Shown: positions 1-5,583, numbered from the stretch's first letter. The stretch: 9,689 bases of DNA from Lachnospiraceae bacterium UBA4381 (GCA_002391105.1 DGRT01000082.1:1-9689); one strand, 5' to 3'. Program-made: numbers and translations. Notes: generated by a model from the sequence alone, not told the origin.

Positions 1-228
1 TCTGTCCTTAGGCTCTACATCGTTACAAAGCTTGTCACCGATCCAAAGCTCACCAGAACTGATATCTTCAAGTCCAGCAATCATTCTCAGAGTAGTTGAC
101 TTACCACATCCTGAAGGACCAACGAAGATAACGAATTCCTTATCCTCGATATCAAGATTGAAGTCCTTAACAGCATTGAAGCCGTTTGGGTAAATCTTAT
201 AAATGTTCTTTAACTGTAAACCTGCCAT
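1..228 (-). CDS. ugpC: ABC transporter ATP-binding protein, MsmX/UgpC type (N-terminal 76 codons, partial)
   Basis: ATPase subunit of a carbohydrate ABC importer, acting on the cytoplasmic face of the membrane; the rest lies beyond the left edge. The visible 76 residues begin MAGLQLKNIYKIYPNG. They contain the Walker A loop GPSGCGKST at about residues 37-45, followed by the TLRMIAGLE segment and the SGELWIGDKLCNDVEPKDR stretch typical of the MsmX/UgpC/MalK group. Q-loop, signature motif, Walker B and the C-terminal regulatory domain are not in view. The start at 228 is supported by a perfect AGGAGG at 238-243, nine bases upstream. No permease or binding-protein gene lies upstream, and the gene has its own long AT-rich leader. 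This fits the single shared ATPase that serves several sugar importers in Bacillota, but that role is inference; the family call itself is firm. The symbol follows common usage, and msmX would be equally apt. Confidence 0.9.
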   Translation of the reverse strand, partial: MAGLQLKNIYKIYPNGFNAVKDFNLDIEDKEFVIFVGPSGCGKSTTLRMIAGLEDISSGELWIGDKLCNDVEPKDR

Positions 229-243
229 CTTAAATATCCTCCT

Positions 244-638
244 AAATAGCTTAAAGTTATAGTTTTCTTCTTTTTTCCAACTTTGTATATAATATAACTT
301 TTCCCTTGATTAAACTATGTATGTCTTGCATAAATAATTTTTGAAAACTTTGGTCAAATTGCATATTCCATTCCTGATTCTATGAATTTTTACCAAAAAA
401 CCCCGGGCATGAACTTGTTATTTTCCCATTCTTTTTGTTAGTTTTACCGAACATATTACAAAAATGTTAAACATCTGAAACACATTTTCTACATTTTGAC
501 AATATTTTTGGTCGTTTATTATCGATTTTTCACATCATTTTAAACAAAAACAAGACCGGAAGCACTATCTATTATTATATTTATGATTCTATCTATGATC
601 CTGCTTATTATTTTATACCATCATTCTGTTTTGTCATT
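244..638. other. AT-rich gene-free region between the ABC ATPase and the LytR_C-like gene
   Basis: About 395 bases with no credible gene on either strand. It holds the weak promoter candidate described separately. It also holds a GC-rich island around 401-408 (CCCCGGGC), which on the minus strand is followed by a run of six T. That resembles a terminator tail, but CCCGGG cannot fold into a hairpin with a loop, so I do not call a terminator. AAAATGTT occurs at 461-468, and the reverse complement ACATTTT occurs at 482-488 and 491-497, a word that recurs in the other intergenic region. TTGACA at 496-501 on the plus strand has no good -10 box and no plus-strand gene after it. Confidence 0.6.
329..357 (-). 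promoter_or_regulatory. Weak candidate sigma-A promoter for the ABC ATPase gene
   Basis: On the minus strand TTGACC (352-357) is followed after 17 bases by TTTATG (329-334). The -35 box is good and the -10 box poor, so this is tentative. A second AT-rich block nearer the gene (288-298) reads TATTAT on the minus strand but lacks a fitting -35 box. The leader between this site and the start codon would be about 100 bases. Confidence 0.25.
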
Positions 639-1226
639 CTACTGGTTCCCGGATACGATATCGTTATCTCTTCCTATTATGATGAACACCTTAACCGTTT
701 CATCCTGTATGTCACAATATGCTTCTTCAGCACCGGCTATCTCAACACTTATCCCATCCGGAGCACCCTTTACGGTTCCCAGCTCCTCTGTCATAATGAT
801 CTTGGATACGTCAAGCTTTGTTCCTATATAATTGCCCGCCTGAACGTTTGTATAGCCTTCTTCCTCCAGCCTTGTCTTCCAGGCTCCCGCAAGTCCGCCT
901 ATCTCTGTTGCATTTATTACAGCTATCGGAGTATCAAGAGAAACATATATATCTTCGGTTTCCTCGGTAGTTGCCTGTGTATCTGCTTCATACAGCAGCT
1001 CCTCCTCCGCAACCGCCTCCGCCGTCAGAAGCTCGTCCTGCTGTTCATCCTCAAATGCGTTTTCATTAGCAACCTCTTCTGTTTCAGCGCCCTTCTGGTA
1101 TATATAAAACCTGATCAGATAAGCGCTCATTGCCAGTATTACAAGACCGAGTATTATTACTACAGCCTTTAAAAAGAAAAGAAAAAACAGGCTCGCAGCA
1201 CTAGCCCTTTTCTTCTGTTTTGCCAT
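639..1226 (-). CDS. Membrane-anchored LytR C-terminal-domain-like protein
   Basis: A 195-residue protein of unproven function. The N-terminus is short and basic (MAKQKKR), followed by one transmembrane segment at about residues 12-38. Next come a very acidic, Glu/Ala-rich linker (about 46-92) and a globular domain from about 98 to 188. The stretch IAVINATEIGGLAGAWKTRL followed by EEEGYTNVQAGNY (about 101-133) matches the LytR_C (PF13399) pattern: a V-L/I-N-G/A-T strand, then G-L-A and an L...EGY helix. In LytR-CpsA-Psr proteins this domain follows the catalytic LCP domain, which is absent here. The predicted topology is a cytoplasmic N-terminus with the domain outside the membrane. The start at 1226 has AGGAGA at 1234-1239, seven bases away. 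A cell-envelope role is inference from the domain family. The family assignment is by eye and fairly sure; any specific function is not. Confidence 0.75.
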   Translation of the reverse strand: MAKQKKRASAASLFFLFFLKAVVIILGLVILAMSAYLIRFYIYQKGAETEEVANENAFEDEQQDELLTAEAVAEEELLYEADTQATTEETEDIYVSLDTPIAVINATEIGGLAGAWKTRLEEEGYTNVQAGNYIGTKLDVSKIIMTEELGTVKGAPDGISVEIAGAEEAYCDIQDETVKVFIIIGRDNDIVSGNQ

Positions 1227-1286
1227 ATCTATATCTCCTGTTATTGCTTTATCATCTATATAGTAAGTCCGTTATAATCAAATTTA

Positions 1287-1315
1287 TTATTAAACCTTGT
1301 TTTAAAACTTTTCAA
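1287..1315 (-). promoter_or_regulatory. Candidate promoter of the LytR_C-like gene
   Basis: On the minus strand TTGAAA (1310-1315) is followed after exactly 17 bases by TAATAA (1287-1292), about 60 bases upstream of the start codon at 1226. The -35 box overlaps the TCAAAATGT tandem repeat and the A/T-rich inverted repeat, so those elements could act as an operator. The -10 match is only moderate. Confidence 0.3.
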
Positions 1316-1357
1316 AATGTTCAAAATGTCAGAACCCTTTTGAAAAACTACGTTTTT
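1299..1357. repeat. Cluster of A/T-rich palindromes and a tandem TCAAAATGT duplication
   Basis: Several symmetric elements are packed into 59 bases. They are a perfect 10-bp palindrome GTTTTAAAAC (1299-1308); a perfect 9-bp tandem repeat TCAAAATGT (1312-1320 and 1321-1329); inverted arms TTTTCAAAA (1309-1317) and TTTTGAAAA (1338-1346); and inverted arms AAAAAC (1343-1348) and GTTTTT (1352-1357). They lie upstream of the minus-strand LytR_C-like gene and overlap its candidate promoter. Regulator binding is inference. There is no terminator-like GC stem. Confidence 0.65.
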
Positions 1358-1471
1358 TATGATAGCACGTAAAAACAAGTTCTGCAATCACGAACCAATA
1401 CTATCACTGTCAGTTTTCTCTGTATTACCATTCCGTTATTTCTATACCACCCTTCTATTATATATCATTTT

Positions 1472-1581
1472 TCTGTTTTCTCTTATTTACTCTTATGCTA
1501 TACCCATACCACACCTCTGCTATCCCTTATTTATTCTTATGTTATACCTCTGTTATCTCTTATTCACTCTTCCACTACCTC
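1472..1581. repeat. Degenerate 11-bp-period pyrimidine-rich tandem repeat (about 10 copies, 33-bp higher order)
   Basis: The plus strand divides into consecutive 11-mers: TCTGTTTTCTC, TTATTTACTCT, TATGCTATACC, CATACCACACC, TCTGCTATCCC, TTATTTATTCT, TATGTTATACC, TCTGTTATCTC, TTATTCACTCT, TCCACTACCTC. Three-unit blocks recur. 1472-1504 and 1516-1548 match at 28 of 33 positions, and 1549-1570 again resembles 1516-1537. Weaker 11-mer traces extend to about 1420 on the left and 1614 on the right. One plus-strand frame stays open across it (1359-1637) because 33 is a multiple of 3. That frame has no ribosome binding site and gives only a hydrophobic repetitive peptide, so I treat this as non-coding DNA. 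Confidence 0.75.
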
Positions 1582-1639
1582 TATATCCCCCTCCATCGAT
1601 TCCATATCATACACAGTTTAAAGTTGAGGGCGGATAGTT

Positions 1640-1677
1640 AAAATGTTATACTATATTTCATATGATGAAAACATTTT
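1640..1677. repeat. Nested inverted repeats upstream of the reductase gene
   Basis: Outer arms AAAATGTT (1640-1647) and AACATTTT (1670-1677) enclose inner arms TTTCAT (1656-1661) and ATGAAA (1665-1670) around ATG. The right outer arm belongs to AACATTTTGAA (1670-1680), the exact reverse complement of TTCAAAATGTT at 1311-1321 on the other side of the same intergenic region. This could be an operator for a dimeric regulator. Nothing in the sequence names the regulator. Confidence 0.5.
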
Positions 1678-1741
1678 GAACTACTATTATTTTCTCTGAA
1701 TTATAGTCTTCTTTGAATCATAGTTTTCTTTAATCTATTTT
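1675..1741. repeat. 17-bp-period degenerate tandem repeat in the reductase leader
   Basis: The segments 1694-1714 and 1711-1731 match at 18 of 21 positions, with a consensus beginning CTTTGAATYATAGTYTT. A weaker copy precedes them (from about 1675, TTTGAACTACTATTATTTT) and a decayed one follows (from 1728, CTTTAATCTATTTT). Each copy brings a TTGAA-like and a TATAG-like word, so the array also multiplies weak promoter-like elements. Confidence 0.6.
1713..1741 (+). promoter_or_regulatory. Candidate promoter for the reductase-CARF gene pair
   Basis: TTGAAT (1713-1718), a 17-base spacer and TATTTT (1736-1741) match the sigma-A layout at 4 of 6 bases in each box, about 48 bases upstream of the start codon at 1790. 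An earlier TTGAAC (1676-1681) with TATAGT (1702-1707) has a 20-base spacer, which is too long. Confidence 0.35.
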
Positions 1742-1789
1742 ACATTTCATCATATATCAAAAATGCATCAGTTTATAAGAGGTCATAAT

Positions 1790-2524
1790 ATGAGTACGAT
1801 AATGATCACTGGAGCTTCCCGCGGTATAGGTGCCGCCACAGCAATATATGCTGCAGCCTCCGGTAAATACAGAAGGCTTATCATAACCGGATTTAATAAT
1901 CAGGATAAGCTTTTCAGTGTAAGAGACGAAATAATGGATAAACAGACCTATGGCGAAGATTTTGAATGTCTGTCTTATATAGGTGATGTGGGCGATATCA
2001 GCTTTATCGAAAGCATTTACCGAGAAGCAGGCAGTGTTGATGTACTGATAAATAATGCCGCCATATCCTACACCGGACTACTGATTGATATGTCCCCCGC
2101 CGAGTGGCAGAATATCCTAAGCACCAATATTTCTTCATTATATAATACCTGCCATACTTTCGCCCCTGATATGATAAGACGTAAGAGTGGCAGGATCATC
2201 AATATATCTTCAGTCTGGGGCGAGAGAGGTGCATCCTGCGAGGTGGCGTACAGCGCCACAAAGGGAGCCGTTAACTCTTTTACCAGAGCTCTTGCAAAGG
2301 AGCTTGCTCCCAGCAATATTCAGGTAAATGCCATATCCTTTGGAATGGTTGATACAGATATGAACAGTAACCTTACAGCCGAAGATATTGAAGCCATAAG
2401 GGAGGATATTCCAGCCGGTTATGTCCTTTCCCCCGGCGAGGCAGCAGAAGCAATAATGAAGATAGTAAATATGCCTGATTATCTAAACGGGCAGATAATT
2501 ACAGTAGATGGATGCTGGATGTAA
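1790..2524 (+). CDS. ymfI: Short-chain dehydrogenase/reductase, likely EF-P 5-aminopentanone reductase (YmfI-like)
   Basis: A 244-residue NAD(P)-dependent reductase with a Rossmann fold. Visible motifs are TGASRGIG (residues 7-14, cofactor loop), NNAA (88-91), Asn113, Ser141, and the catalytic Tyr154-x-x-x-Lys158 in YSATK. The segment SSVWGERGASCEVAYSATKG closely follows what I recall of Bacillus subtilis YmfI, including the diagnostic W-G-E-x-G-A-S-C-E-V. The later E-D-I-P-A-G and N-G-Q-I-I-T-V-D-G segments also line up. YmfI reduces the 5-aminopentanone group on elongation factor P, tuning translation of polyproline stretches. FabG (3-oxoacyl-ACP reductase) is the alternative, but its corresponding loop differs. 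I chose the ATG at 1790 because AAGAGGT (1777-1783) sits six bases upstream; an in-frame ATG at 1763 would add nine residues without a ribosome binding site. The CARF gene follows 87 bases downstream on the same strand. No other EF-P gene is in view. Confidence 0.75.
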   Translation: MSTIMITGASRGIGAATAIYAAASGKYRRLIITGFNNQDKLFSVRDEIMDKQTYGEDFECLSYIGDVGDISFIESIYREAGSVDVLINNAAISYTGLLIDMSPAEWQNILSTNISSLYNTCHTFAPDMIRRKSGRIINISSVWGERGASCEVAYSATKGAVNSFTRALAKELAPSNIQVNAISFGMVDTDMNSNLTAEDIEAIREDIPAGYVLSPGEAAEAIMKIVNMPDYLNGQIITVDGCWM

Positions 2525-2557
2525 ATATGTGACATAAGCATCGAAAGTCAAAATGCA

Positions 2558-2573
2558 TTCCTGCTTGCAGGAA
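2558..2573. repeat. Short hairpin between the reductase and CARF genes
   Basis: TTCCTGC (2558-2564) and GCAGGAA (2567-2573) form a perfect 7-bp inverted repeat with two bases between (six pairs with a four-base loop). No T-run follows, so it is not an intrinsic terminator. It lies 38 bases before the CARF gene start and could be an mRNA processing or stability element, or an operator half-site pair. Confidence 0.5.
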
Positions 2574-2611
2574 ATAATGTATATACCGCACTAACTAAGA
2601 GAGGTGGAATC

Positions 2612-3838
2612 ATGGCAGATGTTTTTGTAGAATTTTTCTCAGATGAAGCGTTGGAAAATGTTATGTGTGTCCTGCAGTATCATCCCGATAAGGTTGTCTA
2701 TCTCGGACACAAGGACACCATGCTGACACGAAAGATGAATAGCCTCACAAACTTTGTGAAGATAAAATCACCGGATACAGAACTCGAATTCATTGAAGTA
2801 CCAAGAAATAATCTGGAGGAATGCATCAATGCGCTAAATGATGTGGCAGACAGATACCCTGATGCTCTTTTCGAGCTTACCGGAGGCGGTGAAATGCTGC
2901 TTATTGCCTTTGGCTATCTGACTGCAACAAGAGAAGTTAAAACTATACGTATAGATCCATACACCGGTATCGAGGTACGCATGATGCCGGGAGAGAAGCC
3001 TGTTCAGGACAAGGACGATATCCATATATCCGTTCAGGAAAATATTATACTGCACGGCGGACTTCTGACCAGACAGACAGGAAACTACTCCACCTGGAAC
3101 TTTACTGATGAATTCAAGGCCGACATCCGAACTATCTGGGGTATAGCCAAGCGCCTAAGACACAGATGGAACAGATACTGCTCTGTGGTGGAGGATGTAA
3201 TCAAGGCTAATCCGCCAGATGACACAGGCTACTATGTTATATCTATGTCAGCGCTGGGAGAAGCTGTCGCCTTATTCGATATGTTAAACTCAAAGGGAAT
3301 GTTAAGAAATTACAAAAAAGACAGTAAGAAGATCAGATTTTACTTTAAAAATGATTCCATCAGACATATCGTTACTAAAACCGGTAACATACTGGAACTG
3401 CATGTATATGAAGTCGCATCCAGAAAACCGGAGCTTTTTACAGATGAGATAATCGGCGCCATGATCGACTGGAATGGTGAAAAAAACGAAGCCGAAAAAA
3501 TAGAATTTGCAAATGATTATCAGAGATATATGAACGCAAGTTATGACACCATCAACGAGATAGATGTTATACTCATGCGTTCCTCTGTGCCTATATTTAT
3601 ATCCTGCAAAAGCGGAAAGGCCAGCAGTAATTCCCTTCACGAGCTTCAGACTGTCACCAGCCGCTTCGGTGGGAAATACGCCCATAAGGCGCTGGCTATG
3701 GCTATGCCCTGTGACAAGTCTGCCAGCGGCACCTCCTTCTTCAAGCAGCGAGCCAAGGAGATGCATATATGGGTAATAGATGATATCTATTCCATGACAG
3801 ATGAAGAACTGTTATCAAAGCTGTGCAAGCTGCAATAG
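2612..3838 (+). CDS. CARF-DUF1887 nuclease-fold protein (Card1/Can2-like), standalone
   Basis: A 408-residue protein. The N-terminal part (about 1-130) reads as a CARF ligand-binding fold: VFVEFFSDE at the first strand, DKVVYLGH, then LFELTGGGEMLLIAFGYL (87-104) with the TGG loop typical of CARF domains. The C-terminal half (about 255-400) resembles the DUF1887 PD-(D/E)xK nuclease domain. It shows GNILELHVYE (Glu262), NEIDVILM (Asp318), IFISCKSGK (Lys333) and LHELQTVTSRFGGKYAHK (342-359). In relatives (Card1, Can2, VC1899) binding of cyclic tetra-adenylate, made by the Cas10 subunit of type III CRISPR complexes, switches on cleavage of single-stranded nucleic acid. Ser331 occupies the place of Glu in the expected E-x-K, so activity cannot be assumed. 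A GAGGTGG Shine-Dalgarno (2601-2607) supports the start. It is probably co-transcribed with the reductase, and its end lies six bases from the convergent dnaB. No cas gene or CRISPR array is present here. Confidence 0.8.
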   Translation: MADVFVEFFSDEALENVMCVLQYHPDKVVYLGHKDTMLTRKMNSLTNFVKIKSPDTELEFIEVPRNNLEECINALNDVADRYPDALFELTGGGEMLLIAFGYLTATREVKTIRIDPYTGIEVRMMPGEKPVQDKDDIHISVQENIILHGGLLTRQTGNYSTWNFTDEFKADIRTIWGIAKRLRHRWNRYCSVVEDVIKANPPDDTGYYVISMSALGEAVALFDMLNSKGMLRNYKKDSKKIRFYFKNDSIRHIVTKTGNILELHVYEVASRKPELFTDEIIGAMIDWNGEKNEAEKIEFANDYQRYMNASYDTINEIDVILMRSSVPIFISCKSGKASSNSLHELQTVTSRFGGKYAHKALAMAMPCDKSASGTSFFKQRAKEMHIWVIDDIYSMTDEELLSKLCKLQ

Positions 3839-3844
3839 AATAGT

Positions 3845-5515
3845 CTAATCATCCATATTATCACTATCATCAGATACATTATAAGCACTTTCATCATCAG
3901 GATCTTCCGGTTCATCCGAATAGTCTTTTTCTTCATCATCGTCGTAATAAGACGTTGAAGATGATCCCGGATTATCTGATGTATGTGCCATCTGCTCCGC
4001 AGGATTTGCAGAAATAGCCGCATCCGTACCCGACGATACATTTCCGGCATTATTAGCTGCACCACCGGAGGAGTTCGAAGCATATCCCGAATTATTAGCT
4101 GTGCCACCAGCATTTCCTGTATTGTTAGCTGTACCACCGGACGAGCCGTATGCTCTTGCCGCTCCACCATCAGCTTCGCCCTCATGTGTGATGCTGGCAA
4201 ACTTGGTAAATCTGCTCATCCATACAAGCTCAACCGGTCCGGTAGAACCATTTCTCTGCTTAGCGATAATGATTTCCGCTATACCCTTTTTCTCGGAATT
4301 TTCCTTATTGTAATATTCATCTCTATATATAAACATTACAACGTCCGCATCCTGCTCTATAGAACCCGACTCTCTCAGGTCAGCCAGTACAGGTCTATGA
4401 TCCGGACGGGAATCAGCCGCACGGTTAAGCTGCGATAAAGCTATTACAGGTACATTTAACTCCTTGGCAAGGGATTTGAGTGATCTGGACACCTCAGATA
4501 CAAACTGCTGTCTGGACTCAACCTTACCACTGGTATTCAGAAGCTGCAGATAATCGATTACTATAAGTCCAATATTCTTGGTCTGCTTCAGCTTCCTGCA
4601 CTCTGTTCTGAGCTCAGGCATCGTAATAGATGAATTATCATCTATATATATAGGAGCCTTCGCCATATTATCCGTACTTTCGATAATATTAGTCCATTCA
4701 GAATCTGATATTTCTCCGGTTTTCAATTTCTTGGCTTCAACCATAGAGTCAACAGACACAAGTCTTGTAACAAGCTGCTCACTGCTCATCTCAAGTGAGA
4801 ACATGGCAACAGGCACATGCTCCTTTACCGCTACGTGATGCGCTATATTAAGGACAAATGCAGTCTTTCCCATAGATGGTCTTGCCGCAACCAGTATAAG
4901 CTCTCCACCATGCAGACCGGTTAGCATATTATCAAGATCTCTGAAGCCGGTTCTCAGTCCATTTATCTGTCCTCGTGTCGCTACCGCTTCTTCTATTTCC
5001 TCGATAACATTTATGATTACATCAGATATATCATCAAAGCCCTTTGAACCAGTCTTGTTCTGCATAAGCTTGAAGATGGAAGATTCCGAATCCTCCATTA
5101 TCTTATCTACAGAATCTGTTCCATCATAAGCACTTCCAAGTATTCCATTTGAAAGCTTTATCAGCTTTCTGAGATATGACTTATCTTTAACTATATTTGC
5201 ATAATTCACAGCAAATGCAGCCGTACTGTTGCTGGCAAGTATTTCTCCAAGATAACCCAGACTGCAGATCTCCTCAGGAGCACCCATAGACCTCAGCTTT
5301 TCCTTCAGGATGGTTTCATCTATAGGTTTTCCTTCGTCGTACAGTGAAAGGATTGCTTCAAATAACAGAGCATATTCAGCATTATAAAAATCGTCCTTAT
5401 TGATAATAGCATTTACATCTGATATGGCATCACGGTCCTGAAGCATGGAACTGATTATGCTTTTTTCTGCATTTAGATCATGGGGCGGTGTTTTTTTTGC
5501 TACCTCGTCTGCCAT
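3845..5515 (-). CDS. dnaB: Replicative DNA helicase DnaB with long low-complexity acidic C-terminal tail
   Basis: Hexameric 5'-3' helicase that unwinds DNA at the replication fork (named DnaC in Bacillus). The N-terminal domain spans about residues 1-110 (PHDLNAEKSIISSML), with a linker to about 185. The RecA-like motor follows, with Walker A ARPSMGKT (211-218), LEMS (241-244), Walker B LIVIDYLQLL (317-326), ALSQLNRAAD (359-368), LRESGSIEQDADVV (380-393) and the arginine-finger segment AKQRNG (418-423). The conserved fold ends near residue 444 (FTKFASITHEG). The remaining 110 or so residues are extra: a G/N/A/S linker with TANN/AANN repeats (about 449-500), then an acidic tail (about 524-556) rich in Asp and Glu and ending SDNMDD. 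Usual DnaB proteins are about 440-470 residues, so 556 is long. The start has GAGGGAG at 5524-5530, eight bases upstream. It is last in the valS-gdpP-rplI-dnaB series, 68 bases after rplI. Confidence 0.97.
   Translation of the reverse strand: MADEVAKKTPPHDLNAEKSIISSMLQDRDAISDVNAIINKDDFYNAEYALLFEAILSLYDEGKPIDETILKEKLRSMGAPEEICSLGYLGEILASNSTAAFAVNYANIVKDKSYLRKLIKLSNGILGSAYDGTDSVDKIMEDSESSIFKLMQNKTGSKGFDDISDVIINVIEEIEEAVATRGQINGLRTGFRDLDNMLTGLHGGELILVAARPSMGKTAFVLNIAHHVAVKEHVPVAMFSLEMSSEQLVTRLVSVDSMVEAKKLKTGEISDSEWTNIIESTDNMAKAPIYIDDNSSITMPELRTECRKLKQTKNIGLIVIDYLQLLNTSGKVESRQQFVSEVSRSLKSLAKELNVPVIALSQLNRAADSRPDHRPVLADLRESGSIEQDADVVMFIYRDEYYNKENSEKKGIAEIIIAKQRNGSTGPVELVWMSRFTKFASITHEGEADGGAARAYGSSGGTANNTGNAGGTANNSGYASNSSGGAANNAGNVSSGTDAAISANPAEQMAHTSDNPGSSSTSYYDDDEEKDYSDEPEDPDDESAYNVSDDSDNMDD
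4051..4140 (-). repeat. Degenerate coding repeat in the dnaB tail (GGTANN / GGAANN units)
   Basis: On the plus strand the word TATTAGCT, or TGTTAGCT in the last copy, followed by GYRCCACC, recurs at 4051, 4093 and 4123. The spacings are 42 and 30 bases, or 14 and 10 residues. The units encode G-G-(T/A)-A-N-N with short Ser/Gly/Asn spacers. In-frame spacing suggests expansion by slippage or recombination of a flexible linker, probably variable in length between strains. Confidence 0.6.
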
Positions 5516-5583
5516 TACTTATACTCCCTCTATATCTGTATTATTCCAGTCTGAATCCATTAAAAACATGTAAGCAGCCAAAA

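Larger units (their letters stand above)
1660..1755. repeat. Perfect 11-bp inverted repeat pair bracketing the reductase promoter region
   Basis: ATATGATGAAA (1660-1670) and TTTCATCATAT (1745-1755) are exact reverse complements, separated by 74 bases. The candidate promoter and the 17-bp repeats lie between them. In RNA they could pair to form a long stem-loop; in DNA they could be paired regulator sites. The right arm ends 34 bases before the chosen start codon. Confidence 0.5.

Noticed and set aside
385..415. Possible intrinsic terminator around the CCCCGGGC island on the minus strand
   Set aside because: A T-run follows, but the GC block is a self-complementary hexamer that cannot form a looped stem, and no longer stem extends from it.
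583..831. Plus-strand open frame of 82 codons
   Set aside because: It overlaps the LytR_C-like gene antisense, has no ribosome binding site, and its composition reflects the opposite strand.
1472..1581. Possible CRISPR array in the intergenic repeat
   Set aside because: No conserved repeat of 24-40 bases with unique spacers; the structure is a contiguous degenerate 11-bp tandem repeat.
1763..1789. Upstream ATG giving a nine-residue longer reductase
   Set aside because: No Shine-Dalgarno precedes it, whereas AAGAGGT is well placed for the ATG at 1790, where the Rossmann motif begins at the usual distance.
3302..3766. Minus-strand open frame of 154 codons inside the CARF gene
   Set aside because: Antisense shadow of a recognisable gene, with no domain signal of its own.
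4051..4140. Possible CRISPR-like array from the spaced TATTAGCT words
   Set aside because: Units are short, degenerate, unevenly spaced (42 and 30 bases) and in frame within dnaB, so this is a coding repeat.
3983..4438. Plus-strand open frame of 151 codons opposite the dnaB tail
   Set aside because: Cys/Ser/Arg-rich translation of the repeat region from the wrong strand; the dnaB frame is continuous from its motor domain.
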